A DNA stretch of 64,000 nucleotides from the NCBI RefSeq assembly GCF_001014615.2, contig NZ_LBCQ02000003.1:248001-312000 (forward strand). Reading direction: 5' to 3'. This document shows positions 9,102 to 19,446 of this stretch, piece by piece. How positions within the stretch are numbered: position 1 is the stretch's first letter; every line of letters starts with the position of its first letter. The DNA is from Aquamicrobium sp. LC103 (GTDB taxonomy: Bacteria > Pseudomonadota > Alphaproteobacteria > Rhizobiales > Rhizobiaceae). The position numbers were made by a program, and so were the translations under genes. Under the pieces are notes generated by a model that saw nothing but the letters and a program-made list of their open reading frames with translations, was not told the origin of the DNA and searched no databases.

Positions 9102-9716
9102 TCAGATATCGAAGAAAACGGTCTCGTTTTCACCCTGCAGGTGGATATCGAAGGTGTAGGTGTTGCCGTCGCGCTTGGCAATCAGTGTCGGCACGCGCAC
9201 CTTGTGCTCGATGCGGCCGAGGATCGGGTCCTCGCCATTCGCCTTTTCCTCGTCGGAGAAATACATGCGCGTGTGCAGGCCGATATTGATGCCGCGCGCC
9301 ACGACCCAGAAGGTGATGTGCGGCGCCATCGGGCGTCCATCCTTGAACGGCAATCGGCCCGGCTTGATCGTCTCGAAGCGGAACTCGCCCGTATCCATGT
9401 CGGTCGGGCAGCGGCCCCAGCCGGTGAAGTTCGGATCGGCCGTGCCGCGCATCTCCGAGGGCGAGTTGTAGAGCCCGTCGGCATCCGCCTGCCAGATCTC
9501 GATCAGCGCGTCCCTGAGCGGCGTGCCGGTGCCGTCGAGCACCCTGCCCTTGACGGTGATCCGCTCGCCCTTCGTCTTGTCGTTGACCATCCTGGTGCCG
9601 AGATCTTCCGAATAGACCCCGGTGATCTCCGCGAAGTTCGGCGTCAGGCCGATATGAACGTAAGGACCCGCCGTCTGCGACGCGCTTTCCTTCAACCGGT
9701 TCAGCGACTGGCTCAT
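9102..9716 (-). CDS. pcaG: Protocatechuate 3,4-dioxygenase alpha subunit
   Basis: The 204-residue alpha chain of the intradiol ring-cleavage enzyme. It shares the intradiol dioxygenase fold, seen in the stretches DALIEIWQADADGLYNSP and MAPHITFWVVARG, but as usual for the alpha chain it lacks the full Tyr/His iron-ligand set found in PcaH. It assembles with PcaH to cleave protocatechuate to 3-carboxy-cis,cis-muconate. Its ATG is one base from the pcaH stop, so expression is likely coupled. Confidence 0.96.
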   Translation of the reverse strand: MSQSLNRLKESASQTAGPYVHIGLTPNFAEITGVYSEDLGTRMVNDKTKGERITVKGRVLDGTGTPLRDALIEIWQADADGLYNSPSEMRGTADPNFTGWGRCPTDMDTGEFRFETIKPGRLPFKDGRPMAPHITFWVVARGINIGLHTRMYFSDEEKANGEDPILGRIEHKVRVPTLIAKRDGNTYTFDIHLQGENETVFFDI

Positions 9717-9717
9717 G

Positions 9718-10463
9718 TCAGTTCCCTTCCATGCGGTTCTCGAACATCGTCGAGCGGCGTCCGCGCAGTACGATGTCGAACTTGTAGGCGCGCGAATCCA
9801 TCGGGATCGTAGCCTCGCGGTCGAGCGCGGCCGTCAGCCCGTTGATCGCGGCCGGATCGTTGATCGTCTTGACGATCGGGCACTGCCAGATCATCGGGTC
9901 GCCCTCGAAATACATCTGCGTGATCAGCCGCTGGGCGAAACCGTGGCCGAAGACCGAGAAATGGATGTGGGCCGGGCGCCAGTCGTTGACGCCGTTCGGC
10001 CACGGGTAGGGTCCGGGCTGGATGGTGCGGAAGGCGTAGTTGCCCTCCTCGTCGGTGATCGCCCGCCCGCAGCCGCCGAAATTCGGATCGAGCGCGGCCA
10101 GGTAGCCTTCCTTCTTGTGGCGGTAGCGCCCGCCGGCATTGGCCTGCCAGAATTCGAGCAGGGCGCCCGACACGCCCTTGCCGCGTTCGTCGACCACCCG
10201 GCCGTAGACGATGATGCGCGGGCCGATGGCGCTCTCGCCGGGCTTCGCGAAATTGTGGATCAGGTCGGCGTCGAGTTCGCCGAGAATGTTGTGGCCGAAG
10301 ACCGGGCCGGTAATCTCGGACAGCGTGTTGTCGAGCGACAGCAGCGCCTTCTGCGGCGAGCGCAGCACGCTCGTCTTGTAGCCGGGCGTGAATGCGGCCG
10401 GATGCCATTCGCGGTCGCGCTGGAAGAACGCGCCGGTTTCCGGCTTGAGATTCGAGATCGAAC

Positions 10464-10467
<4 letters not shown>
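9718..10467 (-). CDS. pcaH: Protocatechuate 3,4-dioxygenase beta subunit
   Basis: The 249-residue catalytic chain binding non-heme Fe(III). The four predicted ligands are visible: Tyr115 in GGRYRHK, Tyr154 in PGPYPW, and His167 and His169 in WRPAHIHFS. The start ATG at 10467 overlaps the pcaC stop as ATGA. With PcaG it performs ortho cleavage of protocatechuate using O2. All ligands are present, so the enzyme should be active. Confidence 0.97.
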
Positions 10468-12139
<1,672 letters not shown>

Positions 12140-12178
12140 TCAATTGCACTATCCGAACATCGGAAGAGGAGATATTTT

Positions 12179-13069
12179 GTGCAGCGCAGCGTACCATCCT
12201 ACCAGCTTTATGGCGAGGAACCGCGGGATTCGACCGATTTCTGGATTCACTGCGAAACCATTCCGGTGCGCACGCACCCGCACAATTGGGAGATCGCGCG
12301 GCACCGGCACGACCTCTTCTTCCAGATCTTCCATCTCGACGTCGGCCACGGCGAGATCGTGCTCGAGCACGGGAGGGAAAGCTTCGTCGCGCCGGTGGTG
12401 CTTTTCATACCTCCGGGCGCGGTGCACGGCTTTAACTATTCGCGCGACGTCGACGGGCTGGTGGTGACCGCGCTCGGCGACCGCCTCGCCTCGATCGCGG
12501 CCGCCGACCGGCAGATCGCCCGCTTCGCCGAGGCGATCCGTATCGTCGGCCTGCCGCCTGAAAGCAAGGATGCGCGCCTGGCGAGCGAGAGCATCCGACG
12601 CCTTCACGGCGAGCTTGCGAGCCGGGCGACCGGCAGGATCGTGCTTCTCGAAGCCCTGATGGCGACGGCGCTGGTTAGCCTGGTGCGCGTCGGCGAGGCC
12701 GCCCTGCCCGAGGACGAACCGGTCGAGCCGCGTGACATCCAGCGCATAGAGACCCTGCTGACGCTGATCGCGGCGCATTTCCGCGAGCATCGCCCGGTCG
12801 GCTTTTACGCCGACCGCCTGGGCATCTCGGCAACCCATCTCAACCGCACCGCACGCAGCGAGACCGGCTTCAGCGTCCAGCAACTCATCGCCCGCCACAT
12901 GCTCGACCGCGCCCGCCGTGAACTGATCTTCACGCCGACGCCCGTTCAGGCGATCGCCTTGTCGCTCGGCTTCGCCGATCCCGCCTACTTCAACCGCTTC
13001 TTCCGCAAGGAAACCGGCCTCACCCCCGGCGCCTTCCGTCGCGCCGAGCGTGACCGGCTCGCGGTCTGA
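12179..13069 (+). CDS. pobR: AraC-family transcriptional activator of pobA (PobR-like)
   Basis: A 296-residue regulator with an N-terminal cupin-like sensing region (RTHPHNWEIARHRHDLFFQ) and a C-terminal AraC double helix-turn-helix. The latter includes ADRLGISATHLNRTARSETG and GFADPAYFNRFFRKETGLTP. GTG at 12179 is chosen because AGGAG lies seven bases before it. It is divergent from pobA with a 117-base gap, the classic layout for an AraC-type PobR responding to 4-hydroxybenzoate. The effector is inferred from context. Confidence 0.9.
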   Translation: MQRSVPSYQLYGEEPRDSTDFWIHCETIPVRTHPHNWEIARHRHDLFFQIFHLDVGHGEIVLEHGRESFVAPVVLFIPPGAVHGFNYSRDVDGLVVTALGDRLASIAAADRQIARFAEAIRIVGLPPESKDARLASESIRRLHGELASRATGRIVLLEALMATALVSLVRVGEAALPEDEPVEPRDIQRIETLLTLIAAHFREHRPVGFYADRLGISATHLNRTARSETGFSVQQLIARHMLDRARRELIFTPTPVQAIALSLGFADPAYFNRFFRKETGLTPGAFRRAERDRLAV

Positions 13070-13084
13070 AACGCCGTTCCAGCG

Positions 13085-14197
13085 TCATATGTCGAGATCG
13101 ACCCAGATCGCGGCATGGTCGGAGGCGGCGTCCTGCGACCGCGTCACCTCCTCATAGGCGTCCCAGCGCTTCGGCCGCACGCCGGGCCACATCCCCGTCC
13201 TGAAGGCGCCGCCCTCCTCCACCCTGTCGAAGAGCGCCGGCGACAGCAGGATGTAGTCGATCTTGTTCGAGGCGTTGCAATAGCCATAGGTGCCCGGATA
13301 GCCGCCGTCGTCGAAACCCGGATGAACGAAAACGTCGCGCAAGTCCGTGTCCTGAAGCAGCGGCGCAAGCGGCGCGCTCGAAGGCGTGTCGTTGAAATCG
13401 CCCATCACCGCGACCAGTTCGTCGCCGCCTGCAATGAGCTGCTCGTAAATCTCCCTCGTACGCTCGGCCTGCAGCCGCCGCCGCGCGTTGGAGGCAGCGA
13501 CGCCGCCATAGCCCTTGCTCTTGAGGTGGTTCACCAAAATGACGAGCCGGTTTCCGGCCGGCGTCTCGACCCGGTATTCCGGGCAGTCGCGTGAGAAGAT
13601 GCGCAAACCGTCATCCGTGCGGTCGTCGACATGGCTGCGCATGAGGCCGATGGGAAAGCCCTTCCGCGTCATCAGCCCCACGTCGATGCCGCGCTCGTCA
13701 TTGCCGTCGATCACCATCGTGTGGTGGAAGGGCTCGCCGCCGATCGCCGGCAGGATCACGTCGTTGAAGTCGAGCAGCGCCGGACGATGCTCCGCCTCGA
13801 CCACGCCGAGAACGTCGGCACCGATATCGCGGATCACGCGCGCCGTGTTGCGCATGGCGTGCTCGTTCACGGGCTCGTCGCGCAGCTCGAGCGAGCCGAC
13901 CCAGTCGGCCCGTCCTTCCGCGACGATCTCGATGCCGCCGTCACGCGGCCGCTTGAGGAGACCACCGCGATTGCGCCGCAGGATGACGAACTCGCCGGTA
14001 TCGGACTTCTCCAGCCCCAGCCGCTTCATCAGCGTCACCATCCTCGTCCTGTCGGCGGCAGAATACGTGATCTCTCCCAGAAGCGCATTGAGCGCGGCGA
14101 ACGCCTCGAGTATGGGCCGGCCCTCGGCCCAGCTGTCGAGATTCATCGCCTTGGCGCGGTCGAAGAGGTTTTCGACATTGTAGACGGCAAGCCGCAT
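13085..14197 (-). CDS. Endonuclease/exonuclease/phosphatase family protein
   Basis: A 370-residue member of the EEP superfamily of Mg-dependent phosphodiesterases. The ordered motifs are visible: VYNVENLF near the start, VVEAEHRPAL, NHLKSKG, GDFNDTP, NKIDYILL and SDHAAIWVDL near the end. No signal peptide is apparent, so it is probably cytoplasmic. It converges on the pobR stop and has no functional link to it. It could act on nucleic acid, a phospholipid or an inositol phosphate; the sequence does not decide this. Confidence 0.88.
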   Translation of the reverse strand: MRLAVYNVENLFDRAKAMNLDSWAEGRPILEAFAALNALLGEITYSAADRTRMVTLMKRLGLEKSDTGEFVILRRNRGGLLKRPRDGGIEIVAEGRADWVGSLELRDEPVNEHAMRNTARVIRDIGADVLGVVEAEHRPALLDFNDVILPAIGGEPFHHTMVIDGNDERGIDVGLMTRKGFPIGLMRSHVDDRTDDGLRIFSRDCPEYRVETPAGNRLVILVNHLKSKGYGGVAASNARRRLQAERTREIYEQLIAGGDELVAVMGDFNDTPSSAPLAPLLQDTDLRDVFVHPGFDDGGYPGTYGYCNASNKIDYILLSPALFDRVEEGGAFRTGMWPGVRPKRWDAYEEVTRSQDAASDHAAIWVDLDI

Positions 14198-14330
14198 GGC
14201 GGTGATTCCGGTTTGGAACGCACCGCCAATCTACCATCGGCGTCCTCCATGAACAGCGCCGCTTTTTCAGGCTTCCGGCTAGCCCGAGCGGGCTATCCAT
14301 CCTGCTTTTGCCCGACTTGCGGCCGCCGGC

Positions 14331-14768
14331 CTACATGCCTTTCTCGACCTGGCCGCGGATTTCGCCGTCGGGGTGAGCGGCCGTGTGCAGGTTGATGTAG
14401 TACCTTCCCGCCGTCAGGTCCGCCGCCTGCGCGTCCGTCAGCGTTGCCGAGCCCTTGATCGGGCTTGTCAGATCTCCCTCGAAAGGTATCGCGACGCCCG
14501 CATTCTCGCCCGCCGCGGCAGGCCCGTGGAAATGGCCGGCCGACGGCGCTTCCGGCATGTCCGAATATTCGACGGTCCATTCCAGCATCTTGGTGTCGGT
14601 GTCGAAAGTGACCTCGGCCGTTCCCTTGCCGGCCGTCTCCACCGGCGGCACCTGCTGGGCGCCGTCCAGGGTGGCCGCCATCTTCATCATTTCGGCATGA
14701 GCGGGTGCCGCCGCGAGAAACGCGGCTGAAACAATGGCACCGGCGAATGAAAGCTTGAAAACACGCAT
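14331..14768 (-). CDS. Exported CHRD-domain protein
   Basis: A 145-residue protein with a clear signal peptide (about residues 1-25, hydrophobic core ending APAHA) and a single CHRD domain. Family features include TLDGAQQVPPVET, SAGHFHGPAAAGENAG and INLHTAAHPDGEIRGQV, which is nearly the C-terminus. The ATG at 14768 has GGAGG five bases upstream. CHRD domains bind metals or ligands in chordin and in many bacterial secreted proteins, but the bacterial role is not established. The gene stands alone. Confidence 0.88.
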   Translation of the reverse strand: MRVFKLSFAGAIVSAAFLAAAPAHAEMMKMAATLDGAQQVPPVETAGKGTAEVTFDTDTKMLEWTVEYSDMPEAPSAGHFHGPAAAGENAGVAIPFEGDLTSPIKGSATLTDAQAADLTAGRYYINLHTAAHPDGEIRGQVEKGM

Positions 14769-14885
14769 CTGATCCTCCCGTGGGAATTGCCGGGCGGCGC
14801 GGCCGGCGGCCGCCTGCGCCCAACCGCTATCAACGGAGCGGCGGGCTTCAACGTTGCAGCGACCGCGGCCGATCACCGGAAATTG

Positions 14886-14911
14886 AAAAGGGGCGGTCGC
14901 CCGCCCCTTTT
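14886..14911 (-). terminator. Rho-independent terminator of the pyrimidine ABC operon
   Basis: A perfect 11-bp stem (AAAAGGGGCGG at 14886-14896 with CCGCCCCTTTT at 14901-14911) around a 4-base loop. Read on the minus strand it ends in TTTT and lies 22 bases beyond the stop of the substrate-binding protein gene. Confidence 0.85.
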
Positions 14912-14933
14912 CCCATGCCGCACCCTGAGCGGC

Positions 14934-15905
14934 TTATTTGGAGGCCGCGTCGGTGATCTCGTGCGTGAACGCGCCTTCCGGAGCCTTTTCGATGATCTTC
15001 TGGTCGAGCACCATCTTGGCGGTGCGCTCGAAGGCCGTCTCGTCGAGCTTGCCGGAGGCGTCGCCGACGAGCTTGGCGACCTCGCCCATCATGCGCTTCT
15101 GGTGATTGTCGTCCTGGCCGCCGCCTTCCATGACATATTCGGCCGCCTCGTCCGGATTGTCGATCGCGTACTTCCATCCCTTCAGCGACGCCCGCACGAA
15201 GCGTACCATCTTGTCCTTGAAGGCCGGGTCGGAGAGCTTGTCCTCCATCACGTAGAGGCCGTCCTCGAGCATGTCGTTGCCGAGCTCGGTGTAGTTGAAG
15301 ACGACGAGGTCCTCCGGCTTGAAGCCGGCGTCGATCGCCTGCCAATACTCGTTGTAGGTCATGACCGAGATGCAGTCGGCCTGCTTCTGGATCAGCGGCT
15401 GCACGTCGAAGCTCTGCTTCAGCACGGTGACACCGTCCGCTCCGCCCTCCGTCGACAGGCCGAGCTTGTTCATCCAGGCATAGAACGGATATTCGTTGCC
15501 GAAGAACCAGACACCGAGCGTGCGGCCCTTGAAATCGGCTTCCGTCTGCACCGGCCCGTCCTTCGGGCAGACCATCAGCAGGCCGGATTTCTGGAACGGC
15601 TGGGCGATGTTGACCAGCGGGACGCCCTTGTCGCGGGCCGAGAGCGCGGCCGCCATCCAGGTCACGACCACGTCGGCGCCGCCGCCGGCGATCACCTGCT
15701 CGGGCGCGATGTCCGGTCCGCCGGGCTTGATCTCGACGTCGAGCCCCTCCTCCTCGTAGAAGCCTTTCTCGAGCGCGGTGTAGTAGCCGCCGAACTGCGC
15801 CTGCGCCACCCATTTGAGCTGCAGCGTCACCTTGTCCGCCGCCCAGGCCTGCGCGGCGGCGAGCGACATCGCTCCCGCCATCATCGCTATCATCAGTTTT
15901 TTCAT
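14934..15905 (-). CDS. ABC transporter substrate-binding protein, NMT1/ThiY type
   Basis: A 323-residue periplasmic binding protein with a signal peptide of about 22 residues (MKKLMIAMMAG... ending AWAA). The mature region begins with VTLQLKWVAQAQFGGYYTAL, typical of NMT1/THI5-like proteins that bind pyrimidine-like or thiamine-precursor ligands. It is the last gene of a long operon with dihydropyrimidinase and beta-ureidopropionase, so uracil, thymine, hydantoin or their dihydro forms are the likely ligands. The ligand is inferred from neighbours. Confidence 0.9.
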   Translation of the reverse strand: MKKLMIAMMAGAMSLAAAQAWAADKVTLQLKWVAQAQFGGYYTALEKGFYEEEGLDVEIKPGGPDIAPEQVIAGGGADVVVTWMAAALSARDKGVPLVNIAQPFQKSGLLMVCPKDGPVQTEADFKGRTLGVWFFGNEYPFYAWMNKLGLSTEGGADGVTVLKQSFDVQPLIQKQADCISVMTYNEYWQAIDAGFKPEDLVVFNYTELGNDMLEDGLYVMEDKLSDPAFKDKMVRFVRASLKGWKYAIDNPDEAAEYVMEGGGQDDNHQKRMMGEVAKLVGDASGKLDETAFERTAKMVLDQKIIEKAPEGAFTHEITDAASK

Positions 15906-15929
15906 TGTCGTTACCCTCTGGTTTTTCGC

Positions 15930-17084
15930 CTACCCACCACGGATAGACGGGTGCCAAAATGTAACCGCCCTTTCGACAAGCGCGATCACACCGTAGAAGA
16001 CGGATCCCGCGAGCGCCGCGACCGCGATTTCCGCCCAAACCATGTCCACATTCATCCGCCCGACCTCCGTCGAGATGCGGAAGCCCATGCCGACGACCGG
16101 CGTGCCGAAGAATTCCGCGACGATCGCGCCGATCAACGCCAGGGTCGAGTTTATCTTGAGCGCGTTGAAGATGAAGGGCATCGCCGCCGGCAGCCTCAGC
16201 TTGACGAGCGTCTGCCAGTAGCCCGACGCGTAGGTGCGCATCAGGTCGCGCTCCATATGGCCGGAGGCCGCCAGCCCCGCCACCGTGTTCACCAGCATCG
16301 GGAAGAAGGTCATGATGACGACGACCGCCGCCTTGGACTGCCAGTCGAAGCCGAACCACATCACCATGATCGGCGCGACGCCGATGATCGGCAGCGCCGA
16401 AACCATGTTGCCGATCGGCAGGAGGCCACGCCGCAGGAACACGAAGCGGTCGGCGACGATCGCGGCGGCGAAGCCGGCCGCGCAGCCGAGCGCATAGCCG
16501 ATCAGCACCGAGCGGAAGATGGTCTGGTTGACGTCGGCCATCAGCACCGGCAGCGAATTGGCGAGGCGCTGCGCGATCGCCGTCGGCGGCGGCAGGAGCA
16601 CGAAGGGGATAGCTAAAGCGCGCACCAGAACTTCCCATAGGAAGAGAAGAGTTAGGCTGAAAATCGTTGGAACAGCAAACTTCGCAATGTTTCCCCACCA
16701 ACCGGACCTGTATTTTGCGCCTGAAAGCAAGTCGTTCAACAGCCATGCTGCCAACACACAAGCAGCGACTGTAGTCCAGTAGTTTCTGGGAGCTTCTTCA
16801 CCGGCAAAGCCCCGAAGAGACGCAAGGCAGATAGGCACGAACGCGAGCAAAAAGAGACCGACGCCAATCTCAAGAGGCGGCAACGCATTACGCCGGTATC
16901 GCTGAACCAATACCAAGATGATGTAAGCCAGCAATGGCAACATAAGTACCGAGAGCCACCTCGGTCCGGACAAGTATGGAGGCTCCAGTAGGGGATAAAG
17001 AAGCATAATCAATATGACGATGAGATACAGCAAAGTCCGCTGGAAGGCCGTCGCGACAAAATTCATCCCGCGTTGTGTGCTCAT
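15930..17084 (-). CDS. ABC permease with an extra, compositionally distinct N-terminal membrane region
   Basis: A 384-residue inner-membrane permease. The C-terminal ~225 residues are a normal BPD_transp_1 domain of the nitrate/taurine/NMT1 class, with the EAA-type loop DLMRTYASGYWQTLVKLRLP. The first ~158 residues add about four further hydrophobic segments not usual in this class. The DNA encoding them (about 16610-17080) is near half GC with AT-ending codons, while the rest is strongly GC-rich. The ATG at 17084 overlaps the upstream permease stop by 4 nt. The reading frame is intact. Confidence 0.88.
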   Translation of the reverse strand: MSTQRGMNFVATAFQRTLLYLIVILIMLLYPLLEPPYLSGPRWLSVLMLPLLAYIILVLVQRYRRNALPPLEIGVGLFLLAFVPICLASLRGFAGEEAPRNYWTTVAACVLAAWLLNDLLSGAKYRSGWWGNIAKFAVPTIFSLTLLFLWEVLVRALAIPFVLLPPPTAIAQRLANSLPVLMADVNQTIFRSVLIGYALGCAAGFAAAIVADRFVFLRRGLLPIGNMVSALPIIGVAPIMVMWFGFDWQSKAAVVVIMTFFPMLVNTVAGLAASGHMERDLMRTYASGYWQTLVKLRLPAAMPFIFNALKINSTLALIGAIVAEFFGTPVVGMGFRISTEVGRMNVDMVWAEIAVAALAGSVFYGVIALVERAVTFWHPSIRGG

Positions 17085-17962
17085 GCCGATTGCCCTCCCA
17101 TCGCGCGTTCGACGATGCGGCCGACGATGCCGACCGCCGTCACCAGCAGCACCGCGACCAGCGAGCCGGCCACGAGCGCCGAGAACATGTCGATCGTCTG
17201 GCTGTAATAGGAGCCGGAGAGCAGCTTCGCGCCGATGCCCGCCACGGCTCCGGTCGGCAGCTCGCCGACGATGGCGCCGACCAGGCTCGCCGCGATCGCC
17301 ACCTTCATGGAGGCGAAGAGATAGGGCACCGAGGCGGGCAGCCGCAGTTTCCAGAACGTCTCCGCCTTGCTGGCATTGTAGGTGCGCATCAGGTCGAGAT
17401 GGATGATGTCGGGCGAGCGCAGCCCCTTCACCATGCCGACCGCGACGGGAAAGAAGGAGAGATAGGTGGAGATCAGCGCCTTCGGCACCAGTCCGGTGAT
17501 GCCGATCGCGGCGAGCACCACGATGATCATCGGCGCGAGCGCCAGGATCGGGACCGTCTGCGAGGCGATGATCCACGGCATCAGGCTGCGGTCGAGCGCG
17601 GCGAAATGAACGATGCCGACGGCGATGAGGATGCCGAGCACCGTGCCGAAGGCGAAGCCGAGCAGCGTCGAGGAAAGCGTCACCCAGGCATGATAGACGA
17701 GGCTGCGGTTGCTCGTGACCTTCCGCAGGAACGTGTTTTCGAAGAAATTGACCGCCACCTGGTGCGGCGCCGGCAAAGTCGGCTTAGGCTGCGTCATCGT
17801 CTTGACGACGAATTCGGAAAAGCCCGGCGTCTCGCCCGCCCGCCGGTCGAGATCGCGCTGGAACGGCGCGTTCATGACGTAGGCGAAGACATACCACGCG
17901 GCGACGAGACCGAGGAGGATCGCGGTGACCGGAACGATCTTGTCGCGCAAGCGGTCCGTCAT
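17081..17962 (-). CDS. ABC transporter permease, NMT1/taurine class
   Basis: A 293-residue permease with an N-terminal membrane anchor, a periplasmic loop and a BPD_transp_1 domain. The coupling loop reads DLMRTYNASKAETFWKLRLP, which contacts the ATPase. It forms the second membrane half together with the 384-residue permease. The start codon overlaps the stop of the DUF559 gene as ATGA, and GGAG lies upstream. The substrate is inferred to be a pyrimidine or a related ring compound from the operon. Confidence 0.93.
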   Translation of the reverse strand: MTDRLRDKIVPVTAILLGLVAAWYVFAYVMNAPFQRDLDRRAGETPGFSEFVVKTMTQPKPTLPAPHQVAVNFFENTFLRKVTSNRSLVYHAWVTLSSTLLGFAFGTVLGILIAVGIVHFAALDRSLMPWIIASQTVPILALAPMIIVVLAAIGITGLVPKALISTYLSFFPVAVGMVKGLRSPDIIHLDLMRTYNASKAETFWKLRLPASVPYLFASMKVAIAASLVGAIVGELPTGAVAGIGAKLLSGSYYSQTIDMFSALVAGSLVAVLLVTAVGIVGRIVERAMGGQSA

Positions 17963-18555
17963 GCCGGCGGCTCCTTTTGCTTGCGCGCGCCAGCCCCCTC
18001 ACCCGACCTCCGCTTCGCTCCGGCCACCCTCTCCCCGAGGGGGAGAGGAGGGAGCATGTCGTCGACCTCCTTGCCACACCGCCTTGCCGTAACGCCCGAC
18101 CGAGACATCGCCGCGGCGCCGCGGTCTCGAAGACTGGCGACCTCCTCTCCCCTCGGGGAGAGGGTGGCCGGAGCGAAGCGGAGGTCGGGTGAGGGGGAGA
18201 GCCGGCCTTCGAGCGCGGCAAGAACGGTTTCGAGAACGGCGCGCCTTTCCCTCAAGACCTCCTCATTCCAAAATCGCAGAACAGAGTAGCCATTTGTCGT
18301 CAGATATCGCGTCCGACGAGCGTCGTGCGAGGATAGCGCATGCTGGCTCCCATCGATCTCGACGATGAGGCGGTACTCTCGGCACAGAAAGTCCGCGAAA
18401 TACGGGCCGACCGGCATCTGTCGCGAAAATTTGTAGCCGTTGAGGAGACGGTTCCGAAGGTCGCCCCAAAGCCGATATTCGGCTTCCGTTTCCTGCCGCC
18501 GCAGTGTTCTGGCCCTGCTCGTCGCGCCGACGCGCCGTTTCGTTGCGTCGTCCAT
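17959..18555 (-). CDS. DUF559 (endonuclease-like) protein with repeat-encoded C-terminal tail
   Basis: A 198-residue protein. Residues ~1-118 are a DUF559 domain of the Vsr/restriction-endonuclease-like fold: TEAEYRLWGDLRNR, FSRQMPVGPYFADFLC, LIVEIDGSQHA and LRFWNEEVL are visible. The remaining ~75 residues are translated from two palindromic repeats in opposite orientation, giving SPDLRFAPATLSPRGE and ERVAGAKRRSGEG. It sits between the ATPase and permease genes of an ABC operon, with a 4-nt overlap to the permease. ATG at 18555 is used; a GTG one codon upstream is possible. Its function is unknown. Confidence 0.8.
   Translation of the reverse strand: MDDATKRRVGATSRARTLRRQETEAEYRLWGDLRNRLLNGYKFSRQMPVGPYFADFLCREYRLIVEIDGSQHALSSHDARRTRYLTTNGYSVLRFWNEEVLRERRAVLETVLAALEGRLSPSPDLRFAPATLSPRGEEVASLRDRGAAAMSRSGVTARRCGKEVDDMLPPLPLGERVAGAKRRSGEGAGARKQKEPPA
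17997..18203. repeat. Inverted pair of palindromic repeats inside the DUF559 coding region
   Basis: The unit at about 17997-18053 (CCCTCACCCGACCTCCGCTT...) reappears inverted at about 18138-18203. Each half contains its own hairpin (CTCTCCCC/GGGGAGAG). This doublet form resembles REPIN-type elements. It is read through in frame. Confidence 0.85.
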
Positions 18556-18562
18556 CACACCG

Positions 18563-18615
18563 CCTCACCCTGCCGCTTCGCGGCCACTTTCTCCCCGGTG
18601 GGGATGCGAGGGAGA
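18563..18615. repeat. Palindromic repeat between the ABC ATPase and the DUF559 gene
   Basis: Contains CCGCTTCGCGG and CTCCCCGGTGGGGA hairpins. It is the reverse orientation of the units at 353-406 and 44691-44743. Confidence 0.7.
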
Positions 18616-18624
18616 TTGCCACCC

Positions 18625-19446
18625 TCAATCCTCATAGCTGTGCCCTGCCCGCAGGCCGTCGCGCACGCGCGCGGCGATCGCCAAGAATTCCGGTGTCTCG
18701 CGGATGTCGAGCGGTCGCTCTCTCGGCAGCGTCGAATCGATCACGTCGGTGACGCGGCCGGGCCTCGGCGACATCACCACGATTTTGGTCGACAGATAGA
18801 CCGCCTCCGGAATCGAATGGGTGACGAAGCAGATGGTCTTGGTCGTGCGTGCCCACAACTGCAGAAGCTGCTCGTTGAGATGGTCGCGCACGATCTCGTC
18901 GAGCGCGCCGAACGGCTCGTCCATCAGCAGAAGGTCGGCGTCGAAGGCGAGCGCGCGGGCGATCGAGGCGCGCTGCTGCATGCCGCCTGAAAGCTGCCAG
19001 GGATATTTCTTTTCGAAACCGGTCAGGTTGACGAGTTCCAGCGTACGGCGGATGCGCTCCCGCCGCTCGGCCTGCGAATAGCCCATGATCTCGAGCGGCA
19101 GCGCGACGTTGCGTTGGATCGTACGCCAGGGGAACAGGCCGGCTGCCTGGAAGACATAGCCGTAAGCGCGCTTCTCGCGCGCCTCGCCCGGCGTCATGCC
19201 GTTGACGGTGATCGTGCCGGCCGTCGGCTGCTCGAGATCGGCGATCACCCGCAGGAAGGTGGTCTTGCCGCAACCCGAGGGGCCGATGAAGGAGACGAAT
19301 TCGCCCTTGCCGATCGCAAGGTTCACGTCGGAAAGCGCGTTCACCGGCCCGTCATTGGTGTGGAACGTCAGGCCCAGCCCGCGCGCCTCGACGACCGGAG
19401 AGAGGGTTTCAGTAGCTGGCTTCATGTCGCTGGCTATGGCGTTCAT
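18625..19446 (-). CDS. ABC transporter ATP-binding protein, NMT1/taurine class
   Basis: A 273-residue ATPase with Walker A GPSGCGKTT, Q-loop VFQAAGLFPWRT, signature LSGGMQQRASIARAL, Walker B LLLMDEPFGALDE and the switch His in CFVTHSIPEA. It powers the two permeases further along the operon. ATG at 19446 overlaps the NUDIX stop by 4 nt. The DUF559 gene and a repeat lie between it and its permeases, which is atypical for such a cassette. Confidence 0.95.
   Translation of the reverse strand: MNAIASDMKPATETLSPVVEARGLGLTFHTNDGPVNALSDVNLAIGKGEFVSFIGPSGCGKTTFLRVIADLEQPTAGTITVNGMTPGEAREKRAYGYVFQAAGLFPWRTIQRNVALPLEIMGYSQAERRERIRRTLELVNLTGFEKKYPWQLSGGMQQRASIARALAFDADLLLMDEPFGALDEIVRDHLNEQLLQLWARTTKTICFVTHSIPEAVYLSTKIVVMSPRPGRVTDVIDSTLPRERPLDIRETPEFLAIAARVRDGLRAGHSYED

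Noticed and set aside
14886-14911. Hairpin as another dispersed repeat
   Set aside because: It is short, followed by T residues on the minus strand and placed just after an operon end, which fits a terminator better.
18000-18200. The DUF559 C-terminal tail as a functional domain
   Set aside because: Its codons coincide with two opposed dispersed repeats, so the sequence is better explained as repeat read-through.
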